A DNA stretch of 64,000 nt from Desulfurococcales archaeon (lineage in GTDB: Archaea; Thermoproteota; Thermoprotei_A; Sulfolobales; Desulfurococcaceae): assembly GCA_015520735.1 (NCBI GenBank), contig WAPN01000037.1, forward strand, positions 1 to 64,000. Reading direction: 5' to 3'. The position numbers and the translations under genes were made by a program. The stretch's first letter is position 1. Each line of letters begins with the position of its first letter. The notes beneath the pieces are model-generated. The model was not told where the DNA came from. It saw only the letters and a list, made by a program, of their open reading frames with translations, and did not search any database. Of the stretch, positions 27,602-36,190 are shown piece after piece.

Positions 27602-28174
27602 TTGCCAAGAGATTACATGAGAGTATTTATCGCGGTCGATATTACTAACGATGATGTTCTCGAGAAACTCGTCAGGACACGTGACCTGCTATTGGAGTCC
27701 AAAGCGGATCTCAAGCCTGTGTCCCGCGAGAACATGCATATAACTTTACGCTTCATAGGCGAGATACCCTCAAGTCTGGTCCACGAGATATGTGATTGTT
27801 TGAAAGAGCTCAAATTCTCTCCCTTCAAGGTACGGGTTAAGGGTATCGGCGTATTTCCGACCATTCATAGGCCACGCGTGATATGGGCGGGAGTTGATGA
27901 AGGAGTAGAGGAGCTCTCCAAATTACATGACGATGTAGAGAAGATATTGAGAAGACTACATATTCCTCCCCAGAGGGAGAAGTTCATACCACACATAACT
28001 CTTGCCCGTGTACGTAGTGGCAGAAACATACAATCACTAATTAAGATCATCGACTCTATAGCAGATCAAGATTTCGGAGAATTCATGGTAAACGAGGTGG
28101 TACTGAAGAGAAGCATATTGACGCCTCAAGGACCAATATATAATGATGTGTGCAAGGTTCGGGCAATTGACTGA
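27602..28174 (+). CDS. thpR: RNA 2',3'-cyclic phosphodiesterase (LigT/ThpR)
   Basis: 190 residues of the 2H phosphoesterase superfamily: the two histidine motifs are HITLRFIGEI (near residue 43) and HITLARVR (near 127), and the FIAVDIT opening is typical. It opens 2',3'-cyclic phosphates in RNA ends. The TTG start has GGGTGA upstream. It overlaps the CCA-adding gene by 32 bases. Confidence 0.92.
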   Translation: MPRDYMRVFIAVDITNDDVLEKLVRTRDLLLESKADLKPVSRENMHITLRFIGEIPSSLVHEICDCLKELKFSPFKVRVKGIGVFPTIHRPRVIWAGVDEGVEELSKLHDDVEKILRRLHIPPQREKFIPHITLARVRSGRNIQSLIKIIDSIADQDFGEFMVNEVVLKRSILTPQGPIYNDVCKVRAID

Positions 28175-29582
28175 GCCACTAACAAGTATTGAAAAGAAAG
28201 TTTTAGATCAGATTAAGCCTAAGGCCTCCGAATACGATTTAATGAAACAGGTTTTCAGTAAAATTAGGAGAGCACTCTCCTCCATTCTTGACAAATACGG
28301 TATTGAAGCCGAGATTACACTACAGGGGAGCATTGCACATGATACCTGGCTAAGCGGAGAAAGGGATATGGATGTTTTCGTTCTCTTTCCAAAGACTTGG
28401 AGTGTTGATGAACTCAAAGGAAAAGGCTTCAAAATTCTCCTCGAAGCTGCGGAGAAATTCGATAAATACACGATAAGATATGCGGAACACCCTTATGTTA
28501 GGGTTATAATTGATAGTGTTGAAGTAGATCTCGTTCCAGCTTTCAAATTAGATGATCCCTCAGAAATAAGGACAGCCGTGGATAGGACACCGTTCCATAC
28601 AAAATACGTTAGAGAGAGCCTTAGAGACGAACTGAAAGACCATGTCAGGCTATTGAAGAAGTTCTTGAGGAGTTTAGGAATATATGGTGCAGAGATAAAA
28701 ACAAAAGGCTTCTCCGGCTATCTATGTGAGCTTCTCATAATAGCCTATGATGGCTTCAGAGACCTATTGAGGGGGGCTAAGCACTGGAAACCCCCTGTTA
28801 GGATAAATGCATTAGGGGACGACATAGACTTCGATGAGGTTTTTGAGAGGATGGTTAGGAGGTATCCTGGCTGTCCAATGTATGTACCCGATCCTGTTGA
28901 TCCGAGACGAAATGTTGCAGCTGCTGTTTCGCTGAAGAATGTTATTACTATGAAAATTGCTAGCTACTGCTACCTTACGAATCCAAGGATGGAATATTTC
29001 TTCCCACCAGATGAGGAAGGAGTAGATAAGGATCTACTACGTGAGCAGATAAAAAGGAGGTGTATTGTTCTCATTATTCTCCCGGTGAAAGAACAGCTGC
29101 CCCCGGATGTGCTGTGGGGGGAACTTCAGAGAGTAGCTGATAGGGCATCAAAGGTACTGAAGAACTTTGATTTCATGCCGTTCGACCAAGATGTATGGAC
29201 CGATGAAAAAGAATTGGCCATCATAGCTATTGAAATAGACGAGTGCTCTAAACCATACCCAAGACTGTATTATGGACCATCATCATATAGTTTGAAACGA
29301 GTGCATAGCTTCATCAGATCTCATGTTCTTAGAAATAGCTTTGGTCCATGGATCAATGAGAAGGGAGAACTAATGTCCTTATCTACGCGGAGATACTCGG
29401 ATGTGAAAAAACTTCTTGTAGAACGTGCAAGGGAGTATATTGTGACGCCTCATTTCAGAGGATTACAGCCCCGTATAGAGCTTTTGGACGAGTATATTGA
29501 CGAGTTAAGGGAGGACGCACTATATTGGCTAGCATTATTTGTGAGGAAAAGGCCTTATTGGATGGATTATTGCATAGAGTAG
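28143..29582 (+). CDS. cca: CCA-adding enzyme (tRNA nucleotidyltransferase, class I)
   Basis: 479 residues. The nucleotidyltransferase core GSIAHDTWLSGERDMDVFVLF with its two aspartates, and EVDLVPAF with the third, is diagnostic; the tail-domain portion follows. It adds the CCA end to tRNA, needed here because the tRNA genes lack it. The exact start is unsure (ATG 28143/28146 or a later TTG). It overlaps thpR upstream and the kinase-like gene downstream by 58 bases. Confidence 0.94.
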   Translation: MMCARFGQLTEPLTSIEKKVLDQIKPKASEYDLMKQVFSKIRRALSSILDKYGIEAEITLQGSIAHDTWLSGERDMDVFVLFPKTWSVDELKGKGFKILLEAAEKFDKYTIRYAEHPYVRVIIDSVEVDLVPAFKLDDPSEIRTAVDRTPFHTKYVRESLRDELKDHVRLLKKFLRSLGIYGAEIKTKGFSGYLCELLIIAYDGFRDLLRGAKHWKPPVRINALGDDIDFDEVFERMVRRYPGCPMYVPDPVDPRRNVAAAVSLKNVITMKIASYCYLTNPRMEYFFPPDEEGVDKDLLREQIKRRCIVLIILPVKEQLPPDVLWGELQRVADRASKVLKNFDFMPFDQDVWTDEKELAIIAIEIDECSKPYPRLYYGPSSYSLKRVHSFIRSHVLRNSFGPWINEKGELMSLSTRRYSDVKKLLVERAREYIVTPHFRGLQPRIELLDEYIDELREDALYWLALFVRKRPYWMDYCIE

Positions 29583-30337
29583 ATCCCTCAGACTCGTATG
29601 TCAAGAGAATACTATGTTATCCTGAGGAAAGATGCGAACTACTTGTAAAGCGGATAAACGAGATACAAAAACACGGTGTCATAGGTTTTCTCAATTACGG
29701 CGAGATACTCATCGAGAAGAACGTAAGGATTCTCGGGAAAGGTTATTCGTCAATAGTAGTCCTGGCATGCCTAAAACATATGGGGAAACCCATAGCTCTC
29801 AAGATAAGACGCCTTGACAGTAGGAGGAAAAGTCTCGAGTATGAAGGGTTCATGCTGGATTACCTATCATCAACCGGCTACACACCTATACTTTATTTTT
29901 GGTCAAAGGATTTCATAGGAATGGAGTACGTTAGAGGTATTAGTCTAGAAAAAGCCATTAAACAGACAATGGCCACAAATAACACCAAGCGCTTGCTAAA
30001 AATATTAAAAAAAGTATTAAGTGCTTCGTATCTCTTCGATCTTCTCGGAATAGATCATACTGAGCTGAACAGACCATATGGTCACATCATTGTGACACAA
30101 AATAATTTACCGATTTATCTGGACTGGGAAAGCGCTAGAATTAGGAAGCGTCCACATAATCTAACAATGGTGACATCATATCTGTTTATACGTTCCAAAT
30201 GCAGTGAAAACCTGCGGGGATTATTAGGGATAGATAGGAAAGGCGTTATTGATCAGTTGCGGAAGTACAAGCACTCCCCCACATCTGTATATCTATGGCT
30301 TATCAAGCTATTCCAACAGGCTTATCGTGAGCTATAA
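29525..30337 (+). CDS. Serine/threonine protein kinase-like protein (COG2112 type)
   Basis: 270 residues with a eukaryotic-like kinase layout: glycine loop GKGYSSIVV (about 72-80), the ATP-anchoring lysine in IALKIRR, hinge MEYVRG, a catalytic loop IDHTELNRPYGHII in place of HRD, and metal-binding YLDWESA in place of DFG. These changes match the archaeal COG2112 group. Targets unknown. The start is unclear: TTG 29525 or, with AAAGG 6 bases upstream, TTG 29558. It overlaps cca and, convergently, the zinc-ribbon gene. Confidence 0.75.
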   Translation: MASIICEEKALLDGLLHRVDPSDSYVKRILCYPEERCELLVKRINEIQKHGVIGFLNYGEILIEKNVRILGKGYSSIVVLACLKHMGKPIALKIRRLDSRRKSLEYEGFMLDYLSSTGYTPILYFWSKDFIGMEYVRGISLEKAIKQTMATNNTKRLLKILKKVLSASYLFDLLGIDHTELNRPYGHIIVTQNNLPIYLDWESARIRKRPHNLTMVTSYLFIRSKCSENLRGLLGIDRKGVIDQLRKYKHSPTSVYLWLIKLFQQAYREL

Positions 30338-30593
30338 GAAGGGCCTCCTGCCCAGTACCAAGTACACGGTTGTGGATGGTAATATCTAACGCTAAGGGCT
30401 TTCTTCTCCGCGCTATGTTTATTTTAATATCTTTTAGATTCGGTCTACGTAGATCATGCTTACATCTCGGACATATACCACCATGAGCATTTATTACTTC
30501 GCTAGGGCTAGGCAAACCGAAATAGTCCTGCCCCACTTTATTAAATTCCCATAAAACATAACCACAATGGCGACACACATATTTGACTGGCAT
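30303..30593 (-). CDS. Small zinc-ribbon protein, unknown function
   Basis: 96 residues with two CXXC knuckles, CRHC (near 7-10) and CPRC (near 41-44), separated by a W-E-F-N-K and proline-rich insert, then a basic strand region. Not recognised as a named family; it resembles crenarchaeal conserved zinc-ribbon orphans. Its 3' end overlaps the kinase-like gene by 35 bases. Three copies of GGTATTAC lie upstream. Confidence 0.65.
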   Translation of the reverse strand: MPVKYVCRHCGYVLWEFNKVGQDYFGLPSPSEVINAHGGICPRCKHDLRRPNLKDIKINIARRRKPLALDITIHNRVLGTGQEALLIAHDKPVGIA

Positions 30594-30621
30594 ACATAGT
30601 CACCGAGTTTGTCTTTATAGT

Positions 30622-30697
30622 GGTATTACCGTACTTAGATGAGCCTCCTAGTAATACCATAATCATATATTTTAAAATATCATGGAGTGGTATTACT
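30622..30697. repeat. Three copies of the GGTATTAC motif before a zinc-ribbon gene and tRNA-Pro
   Basis: GGTATTAC (30622-30629, plus), TAGTAATACC (30649-30658, inverted) and GGTATTACT (30689-30697, plus), with a weaker GGTATTAT at 30701-30708. This repeats the plus-minus-plus order seen at 16297-16396. The rest of the 276-base gap holds AT-rich promoter-like DNA, including a TATA-like CCTATAAAC about 40 bases before tRNA-Pro. Confidence 0.4.
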
Positions 30698-30869
30698 GTG
30701 GGTATTATCAAAATGTATAACCTTATTTAAATAGATATTACAAGTACTACGAGGAAAAAAACTTATATATAGACACTCCACCCCGATACTTTCAGTCTTA
30801 ATTATTCAGAGACTAGACCTAATACCTATAAACCCCCTATCCATGTCTATAATAATTCACGGGCATTAA

Positions 30870-30980
30870 GGGGCCGTAGTCTAGCTTGGCTAGGATGCCG
30901 GCCTGGGGGGACACCCCCGCCTAGCCAAGCCTGGTGTCACAGAGCGCCGGTGATCCCGGGTTCAAATCCCGGCGGCCCCA
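30870..30980 (+). tRNA. tRNA-Pro (GGG) with a 36-base intron
   Basis: Acceptor GGGGCCG/CGGCCCC, T arm CCCGG-GTTCAAAT-CCCGG-type, anticodon stem CCGGC/GCCGG and anticodon GGG (30905-30907) after T33. The intron is 30909-30944, at the canonical position between bases 37 and 38, with an inner helix GACACC/GGTGTC; the bulge-helix-bulge is approximate. Mature length 75, discriminator A, no encoded CCA. An 11-base stretch of the intron (30920-30930) is perfectly complementary to the D arm (30884-30894). Confidence 0.93.
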
Positions 30981-31121
30981 CTATTTCTCGATTTTATTAT
31001 AAAAGATAGCGCATCATTAGAAGAGTTAGATATTTTATCCTTTCACGGATCATTCATACAAAATGAGAGGAATAATTAGCTCTCGAGACATATTCAGAGA
31101 TATATTTAATAACGTTGAAAT

Positions 31122-31137
31122 ACTATATGCATGTAGT
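31122..31137. promoter_or_regulatory. Palindrome upstream of the ArsR-type gene
   Basis: ACTATATGCATGTAGT is a 16-base palindrome with one mismatched pair. It lies 38-53 bases before the ArsR-type start, in a region with TATA-like ATATATTTAATAAC just upstream. Winged-helix ArsR repressors usually bind such sites at their own promoters; that role here is inference. Confidence 0.4.
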
Positions 31138-31174
31138 TATATATGTTGAATAGGAAACCCGTGGGTGAATTAAT

Positions 31175-31567
31175 ATGGTAAAAATCAAAGAACTATTGGA
31201 GCTCGTTAAAGATATGAAGTGTTTTGATGAGCTCGAGAAGTTCTATCAGGACAAGCTTGACCAGGAGATCAAGATGCCAGGTGATGAGGAACTAAAGAAA
31301 TATCTTGACATTATTGAGGTTCTAGCCAATCCGTTGAGGCTGAAGATCCTAGCATTGATAAGTCAGCAGGAACTACCAGTGTGTATGTTAACGAAGATCA
31401 CTGGCAAGGAACAGAGCCTGATATCCCACCACCTATCATTGCTGAGAGAGCGCGGTCTGGCACAGGTTAGGGTGGCAGGGAAGTTCAGGTACTATAAGTT
31501 TGTTGGACCCAAGTGGGTTAAGCAGCTACTGGACCTAATAGTCCACGGCAAAGAGTTCTGCGAGTAA
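31175..31567 (+). CDS. ArsR-family winged-helix transcription regulator
   Basis: 130 residues. A helical N-terminal extension of about 45 residues precedes an ArsR winged helix: VLANPLRLKILALIS, LPVCMLTKITGKEQSLISHHLSLLRERGLA, then the wing VRVAGKFRYYKF. Cysteines are at positions 20, about 73 and near the C-terminus (EFCE), so a metal or redox sensor is possible but the classical CVC pair is only half present. GGGTGAA lies upstream of ATG. No obvious target gene next to it. Confidence 0.85.
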   Translation: MVKIKELLELVKDMKCFDELEKFYQDKLDQEIKMPGDEELKKYLDIIEVLANPLRLKILALISQQELPVCMLTKITGKEQSLISHHLSLLRERGLAQVRVAGKFRYYKFVGPKWVKQLLDLIVHGKEFCE

Positions 31568-31577
31568 TCATATTATC

Positions 31578-31590
31578 TTTTTTACTTTTT
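31578..31590 (+). terminator. T-rich terminator after the ArsR-type gene
   Basis: Two T runs (CTTTTTT and ACTTTTT) begin 11 bases after the stop. Archaeal RNA polymerase terminates at such oligo-T tracts without needing a hairpin. Confidence 0.5.
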
Positions 31591-31711
31591 ATCATCAAAT
31601 GCAATGAGATATAATCTGACTCAGGGGGCAAAACCGCTGCTTATTAGTTGATATTCTATCAGATTTGGTGAGGGTATTGGCGTTAAACAAAACGGATTTT
31701 ATTTCTTGTTC

Positions 31712-31975
31712 TTAGGCTGAACTTACCTCTTTCTCTCTTCTCTCTATCCAACCAGCTCTGTATTTCCAAAGTGTCGGCGGGGTCCATATGATCCATGCAG
31801 GTATCTTCTTTATGAGCTCATAGGCCTCATCCCAGCCTTCAAGGCCTAGTTTCTCGGCTAGCTCGTCGAGTCCCATTGGCCGGTGAAGATACTCTCTGAT
31901 TATATTGAGTGTTTCAATATTGATCTCTATTTCCTTATCACCTATCCTGATCACGTACTGGGGCTCTTCCTGCAT
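31712..31975 (-). CDS. Small protein of unknown function
   Basis: 87 residues: an N-terminal beta pair (YVIRIGDKEIEINIET), a helix-turn-helix-like centre (YLHRPMGLDELAEKLGLEG) and an aromatic C-terminus (IPAWIIWTPPTLWKYRAGW). It may be a small DNA- or protein-binding adaptor, but no family is recognised. GGGAGATGA precedes the ATG. Confidence 0.6.
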   Translation of the reverse strand: MQEEPQYVIRIGDKEIEINIETLNIIREYLHRPMGLDELAEKLGLEGWDEAYELIKKIPAWIIWTPPTLWKYRAGWIERREKEVSSA

Positions 31976-32058
31976 TCTCGTATCATCTCCCTAATTTTAT
32001 CATCTCTACAGTTCTGGTAAGGTTTATGAATAGGGGGATTTTTAATCTTATGTGGCCG

Positions 32059-32111
32059 ATGAAGAGGCGTTCCAGCCCTGATTTGTGAGGAAAAATCTTT
32101 CGCCCCACCGA
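32059..32111 (+). ncRNA. Box C/D guide RNA candidate
   Basis: Plus strand: C ATGAAGA (32059-32065), 12-base guide GGCGTTCCAGCC, D' CTGA (32078-32081), 3-base spacer, C' GTGAGGA (32085-32091), 16-base guide, D CCGA (32108-32111). GGCC before C and GGCT after D can pair as a 4-base-pair terminal stem. It lies in the 157-base gap between two minus-strand genes. The C box and D box each have one non-consensus base. Targets were not identified. Confidence 0.45.
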
Positions 32112-32132
32112 GGCTAATAGAGGTAAAAAGAG

Positions 32133-35100
32133 TCATTTTATCTTTGCGATCACTCCGGGCTTCGGCTCATATATTGTGCCTTCTCGTTTGAGTTTTCTGA
32201 GCATTTCGTTTGTAAAGTCCCTTGCAAATCCCTTGTCCATTGCTTTTCTCACGAGTTCTTTGTATTCGATCTCGTCTGTTTCTTCAAATATCTCGTCAAT
32301 GAATCGGATGAAGGCTTTCATACGTTCCTGCTTACTGCGGGGTGTCCCAACCATGATCGTGTCTATGTCTATCCTGCCTGTCTCTACATCTATGCCTGCT
32401 CTTTGTAGACTATAGTACATGAGTCTTATAGCCTCTTCAGCATCCTCTATTGTCACCTTGTTTTTAAGCGCCATTTTTGCATGAGCCTCGCTCAGCCTTA
32501 CAAGTGCTTCTAACTGTCTCGCAGTAATAGCTATTGGGGCTTCTTCCGAAACACCACTAGCACGTCTCATCGATACAAAGAACTCCTCAAGAAGATGTAC
32601 AGCTTCTTGGGTTAGCTGAGGTCTAATATATCTTCTCGCATAGCTTATATACTTCTTCAATAATTGAGGCTCTATAATAGGCTTAGCTTTCTCCACATTT
32701 CCGTGGACAGACAATATGTGGCGTGCCAGCATCCTGTCCCGCTTCTCATGCGGTATATCCTGTATTATAAATATAAGATCGAATCTTGAGAGAATCGGCG
32801 GTGGTAAATCAATGTTTTGACCTATAGACTGCTTTGGATCATATCTTCCGAACTTTGGATTACCAGCCGCAAGGACCGAGGCCCGAGCATTTAACCTAGC
32901 AACTATTCCGGCCTTAGCAATACTGATCGTGTTGTGTAAGACAAGACCATGAGAGATAAATAAGTGGTATGGCTCAATAGTCACGTCATATACCCACTTG
33001 ACGCCCTTATTCTCCATTATTTCCTTACCGATCACTATCCGTGGTATACTGAGTTCCCCGAGCCTCTCCTCAATATCTAGCAGTACTTCTTTAAGTTTGT
33101 TGAGAGAATCACTTATTTTTGTGAGGAACTTTCTTACATCCTGGCCAGCGGTTAGTGTTAGAAGAAACATACAGTTTTCTTTTGAAACACCATGACTCTT
33201 TAGATTTCCCATTGTCTTAGTAAAGTCATTAAGTATACCAGATATTATGGTTTCCAGCGTAGTTTCGGATATATTGCCTAAAATAATCCTCTCGAACAGA
33301 TCATGACCTACAAGCTCTTTTAGTCCGCCAGCAACAGCGTATACTATTTCTAACCACGAATCAGGATAACCCTCTAACATTTTACTCGATTTCAATATAC
33401 GTGAACGAGTTTCCTCGCCAATGATATAATGTGCTAGTTTCTCGAGGCTTCTCGGCCCTGATATAATTAGCTCTCTACCAGCTATGAAACTGTTTATTCC
33501 CAGTCTCCACAGGATTTCCTGTATTACTAAGGCCGAAACACGATCTACTTGTAATGAGACTAGACAACCATTAATATTTGCCTTTCGAGAGAAGAGCAGT
33601 GTAATAACTTTACGGATGATTTCCTCAGATATTATCAGTTCATTCAAGAAATCATTCCCGACCAAATTATCTTTATTTAGTATACCGGGATCATTCAGCT
33701 TTTCGACATCCTCTGAGGTAAGCTCACCCAGCAAAGCCTTGTAAATTAGCAGAGATGCTTCCTCCAGCCCGTATTTCTCTATAAGTCTTTTGACTCGTAC
33801 GGCAAGTCCTGCAAGAACAGGATATCTCTTGACGCCTAGAACAATCATGTTGGGCTCTATTTTCTCGGCAGGCAATACGGTAATACGCCCCTCTAAATAC
33901 ACGACTACAGGATGTTCAGGAGTAACTACTATTTCGCGCCCATTACTGAACTTTAATCTTACAAATTTTCTCGGAGCAACATGCCTACTAATCCTATCCG
34001 CTCTAACAATTAGGGGTGTACGAGTATAGAGATCGTATCCTATGAGAAACACGTCGTCTACGAAAAGAACATCGGTTTCCCCGCCATGTAATATTTTGTC
34101 AGGGTTTTTCTCCATGAGCGAATCAACGTATTCCCCTATTTTGACAAACCGTCCATCAGCCAACATGATCTCAAAGTCTGGATGATAGCTTTGTTGTTCA
34201 AGTGCTTCATGGATTGCGCTACGGTCTTCTTCTCTCATCTTATCGATCTCATCTATAGCGGCAAGGCCTCCATCGGCCAAGACTAGGGCACCTGCCTCAA
34301 GGTACCACTCACCAGTATGCTTGTCACGTAGTACGCTCGCGGTTAGGCCCGCGGCTGATGAGCCCTTTCCACTAGTGTATATTCCTCTAGGTGCAAGCCT
34401 CGCAGCGTATTGCAACATCTGTGATTTAGCAGTACCTGGATCCCCAACTAATAGGACATGTATATCTCCACGAATCCTAGTCCCATCAGGGAGGATTTTG
34501 GGTACTCCACCGAATAGCTGGAGGGCTATGGCTTCTTTTATGTTCCAATGACCGTAGATCGATGGTGCTATGCTAGCAATTATTTTCTCTCTTATCCATG
34601 GATCCCGAGCCATTTCCCTGATTTTCTCCTCGTCTTCACGGGTGATCTCTATTTCCTCGAGTATTTTCTGCTGAACATCCACGTAGTTTGCCTCTATGTA
34701 GAAGGAGAAGACCGCCTTACTGCCTGCTTTCTGCATGGATGCTGTAGGCATAACTCTTAGGATCCCTGTTATCGTTATCCTATCTCCGGGCCGCGCAATG
34801 TCAACGAGGTCGCCAGTTAATACGACTTCTATGCTTCTCGGTATTTGGCCTGGCGGAACCTCCTCGGGTTTTTCCTGTACTACTACTTTCTGCCAATCAA
34901 TGAACTTTGACTTATCCGGTAATAACTGGAATTTTCCGCCTTTCCCACAGATAGGGCATATTGCTGGCTTTTCTATCCGTTCTCCCATTTCCCCATATTC
35001 GGGGTAATCGAATTCAGCTCCACACTCCGGATCTAGGTGCTTATATCTTGCCTTGACGAGTTTTGCCTCGACCCTTGTAAGCCTAGTTAGTATTCCCTCG

Positions 35101-35486
35101 ATAGCGACCATTTTACCAATATACTCACTTGTGAGTTCTCTTACCCTTATTATACGTGACAAATTCCGGAATCTAGGATAGAATTTCTCGACAGCTTGGG
35201 CGTAGTCAGGGTTTTCCTTAAGCAATAACTCTTTGATCGCCCGGCTTGCAGCGTCAAGAGCTATTTCGGGATTGTCCTCAATAATATGGGCGAGCTGCCT
35301 GTCGAAAAGAGTTATATCGTCGAAATCAATAACAAGGCTCTTTTGACCCATTAACGCCATTTGAGATAGGCGTTCACGATACTTGAAGCTACGGGTTCTG
35401 CGATCCATATATTCCCATAGAAATCTCTTAAACCGGGTTACAAGATCATCTATTTCCTGTGTAAATGCTTCCATATCTAAGCTCAT
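32133..35486 (-). CDS. mcm: Replicative DNA helicase MCM, interrupted by an intein
   Basis: Hexameric 3'-5' replicative helicase. About 1117 residues including a 420-residue intein (32931-34190); the spliced protein is about 697, normal for archaeal MCM. N-terminal domain with a zinc site (CGAEF, CPICG), AAA+ core with Walker A VGDPGTAKS, Walker B AAIDEIDKM, arginine finger SRFD and a C-terminal winged helix. ATG 35486 is preferred to ATG 35501 because GGTG lies 9 bases before it. It follows the gins gene by about 20 bases, the usual gins23-mcm pair. Confidence 0.96.
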   Translation of the reverse strand: MSLDMEAFTQEIDDLVTRFKRFLWEYMDRRTRSFKYRERLSQMALMGQKSLVIDFDDITLFDRQLAHIIEDNPEIALDAASRAIKELLLKENPDYAQAVEKFYPRFRNLSRIIRVRELTSEYIGKMVAIEGILTRLTRVEAKLVKARYKHLDPECGAEFDYPEYGEMGERIEKPAICPICGKGGKFQLLPDKSKFIDWQKVVVQEKPEEVPPGQIPRSIEVVLTGDLVDIARPGDRITITGILRVMPTASMQKAGSKAVFSFYIEANYVDVQQKILEEIEITREDEEKIREMARDPWIREKIIASIAPSIYGHWNIKEAIALQLFGGVPKILPDGTRIRGDIHVLLVGDPGTAKSQMLQYAARLAPRGIYTSGKGSSAAGLTASVLRDKHTGEWYLEAGALVLADGGLAAIDEIDKMREEDRSAIHEALEQQSYHPDFEIMLADGRFVKIGEYVDSLMEKNPDKILHGGETDVLFVDDVFLIGYDLYTRTPLIVRADRISRHVAPRKFVRLKFSNGREIVVTPEHPVVVYLEGRITVLPAEKIEPNMIVLGVKRYPVLAGLAVRVKRLIEKYGLEEASLLIYKALLGELTSEDVEKLNDPGILNKDNLVGNDFLNELIISEEIIRKVITLLFSRKANINGCLVSLQVDRVSALVIQEILWRLGINSFIAGRELIISGPRSLEKLAHYIIGEETRSRILKSSKMLEGYPDSWLEIVYAVAGGLKELVGHDLFERIILGNISETTLETIISGILNDFTKTMGNLKSHGVSKENCMFLLTLTAGQDVRKFLTKISDSLNKLKEVLLDIEERLGELSIPRIVIGKEIMENKGVKWVYDVTIEPYHLFISHGLVLHNTISIAKAGIVARLNARASVLAAGNPKFGRYDPKQSIGQNIDLPPPILSRFDLIFIIQDIPHEKRDRMLARHILSVHGNVEKAKPIIEPQLLKKYISYARRYIRPQLTQEAVHLLEEFFVSMRRASGVSEEAPIAITARQLEALVRLSEAHAKMALKNKVTIEDAEEAIRLMYYSLQRAGIDVETGRIDIDTIMVGTPRSKQERMKAFIRFIDEIFEETDEIEYKELVRKAMDKGFARDFTNEMLRKLKREGTIYEPKPGVIAKIK
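32931..34190 (-). mobile_element. Intein in MCM (420 residues) with degenerate homing-endonuclease region
   Basis: Inserted after EALEQQ and before TISIAKAGIV, inside the conserved AAA+ segment that normally reads EQQTxSIAKAG. Splicing blocks: N-terminal Ser (block A SYHPDFEIMLADG), block B VTPEHPVVV with its histidine, and the C-terminal YDVTIEPYHLFISHGLVLHN followed by Thr+1. The middle (residues about 560-790 of the precursor) has only degenerate LAGLIDADG-like traces (ALLGELTSED, YAVAGGLKEL), so the endonuclease is probably inactive. Boundaries are seen directly from the flanking MCM conservation. Confidence 0.93.
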
Positions 35487-35509
35487 AGATATGAGCACCA
35501 TCCATTAAA

Positions 35510-36151
35510 CTATATTTTTTCTACACCTAGCTCGGACACCCAAGTCAACAATGAATCTCTAAGGATCCTGTATAAGAGTTTCTCCTCCATACTCATCTTA
35601 TCTAGAAAATCCTGCGAAACTTCAATCATAAGAAGTGTATTAATTATTTTTCTTAATCTTATCCTTCCCACGGTGTAGAGCAGATCTACATATTTTTTAA
35701 GATCATCAAGCAGATTTATATCCTGCCTTTCTTGCAGTCGCTTCTTAATATTTTCGATCTCTTCTCTGACAAGCATATAGAAATGAGGCTCTAACTTAAC
35801 GAGCTGCGGCTTCTTAAGTGTTGCCTCCTCATTATATGCGATCTTAGACAGTTTCTCGAGATCTATTATATCATCCTTTATTTTAACAACGCCTTGTCTC
35901 TCTAGAGCCCGGGCAATCCATCTCGGTAATGTATATTCTGAACCCTTAGATAGATCTATAAACCCCTCATTAGTAAAGACGCGAGATACGTCGCTGAGTA
36001 TTTCAACCTTAACTTCTTCTTCCTCATAATCCCTCCTTAGTACATCCAGAGAGCGCTCAATTATAAGGGCCGATAAAGACTCCTGCAAAATGGCCGTCCC
36101 CAAAATTACTGTATTTTTGAAATAACTATTAAGGAAGCCCCCATATAACAT
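35510..36151 (-). CDS. GINS complex subunit (Gins23-like)
   Basis: 213 residues. A small beta domain near the N-terminus (ILSDVSRVFTNEGFIDL, LPRWIARALERQGVV) precedes a helical domain (EEIENIKKRLQER...YTVGRIRLRKIINTLL), the B-then-A order of archaeal Gins23. GINS joins MCM and Cdc45/GAN in the replicative helicase. The first 25 residues may be untranslated; a later start is possible. Co-transcribed with mcm, divergent from rfcS across 39 bases. Confidence 0.8.
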   Translation of the reverse strand: MLYGGFLNSYFKNTVILGTAILQESLSALIIERSLDVLRRDYEEEEVKVEILSDVSRVFTNEGFIDLSKGSEYTLPRWIARALERQGVVKIKDDIIDLEKLSKIAYNEEATLKKPQLVKLEPHFYMLVREEIENIKKRLQERQDINLLDDLKKYVDLLYTVGRIRLRKIINTLLMIEVSQDFLDKMSMEEKLLYRILRDSLLTWVSELGVEKI

Positions 36152-36190
36152 TATTTTGAGACAGCCGAAATACTGCTAGGTGTATTATTT

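Noticed and set aside
30609-30790. A MITE or transposon remnant in the AT-rich gap before tRNA-Pro
   Set aside because: Only the short GGTATTAC motif recurs; no terminal repeats or duplicated target site.
31951-32136. Minus-strand frame of 61 codons between mcm and the 87-residue gene
   Set aside because: Composition is unlike a protein, it overlaps a real gene, and the plus strand there holds a guide RNA candidate.
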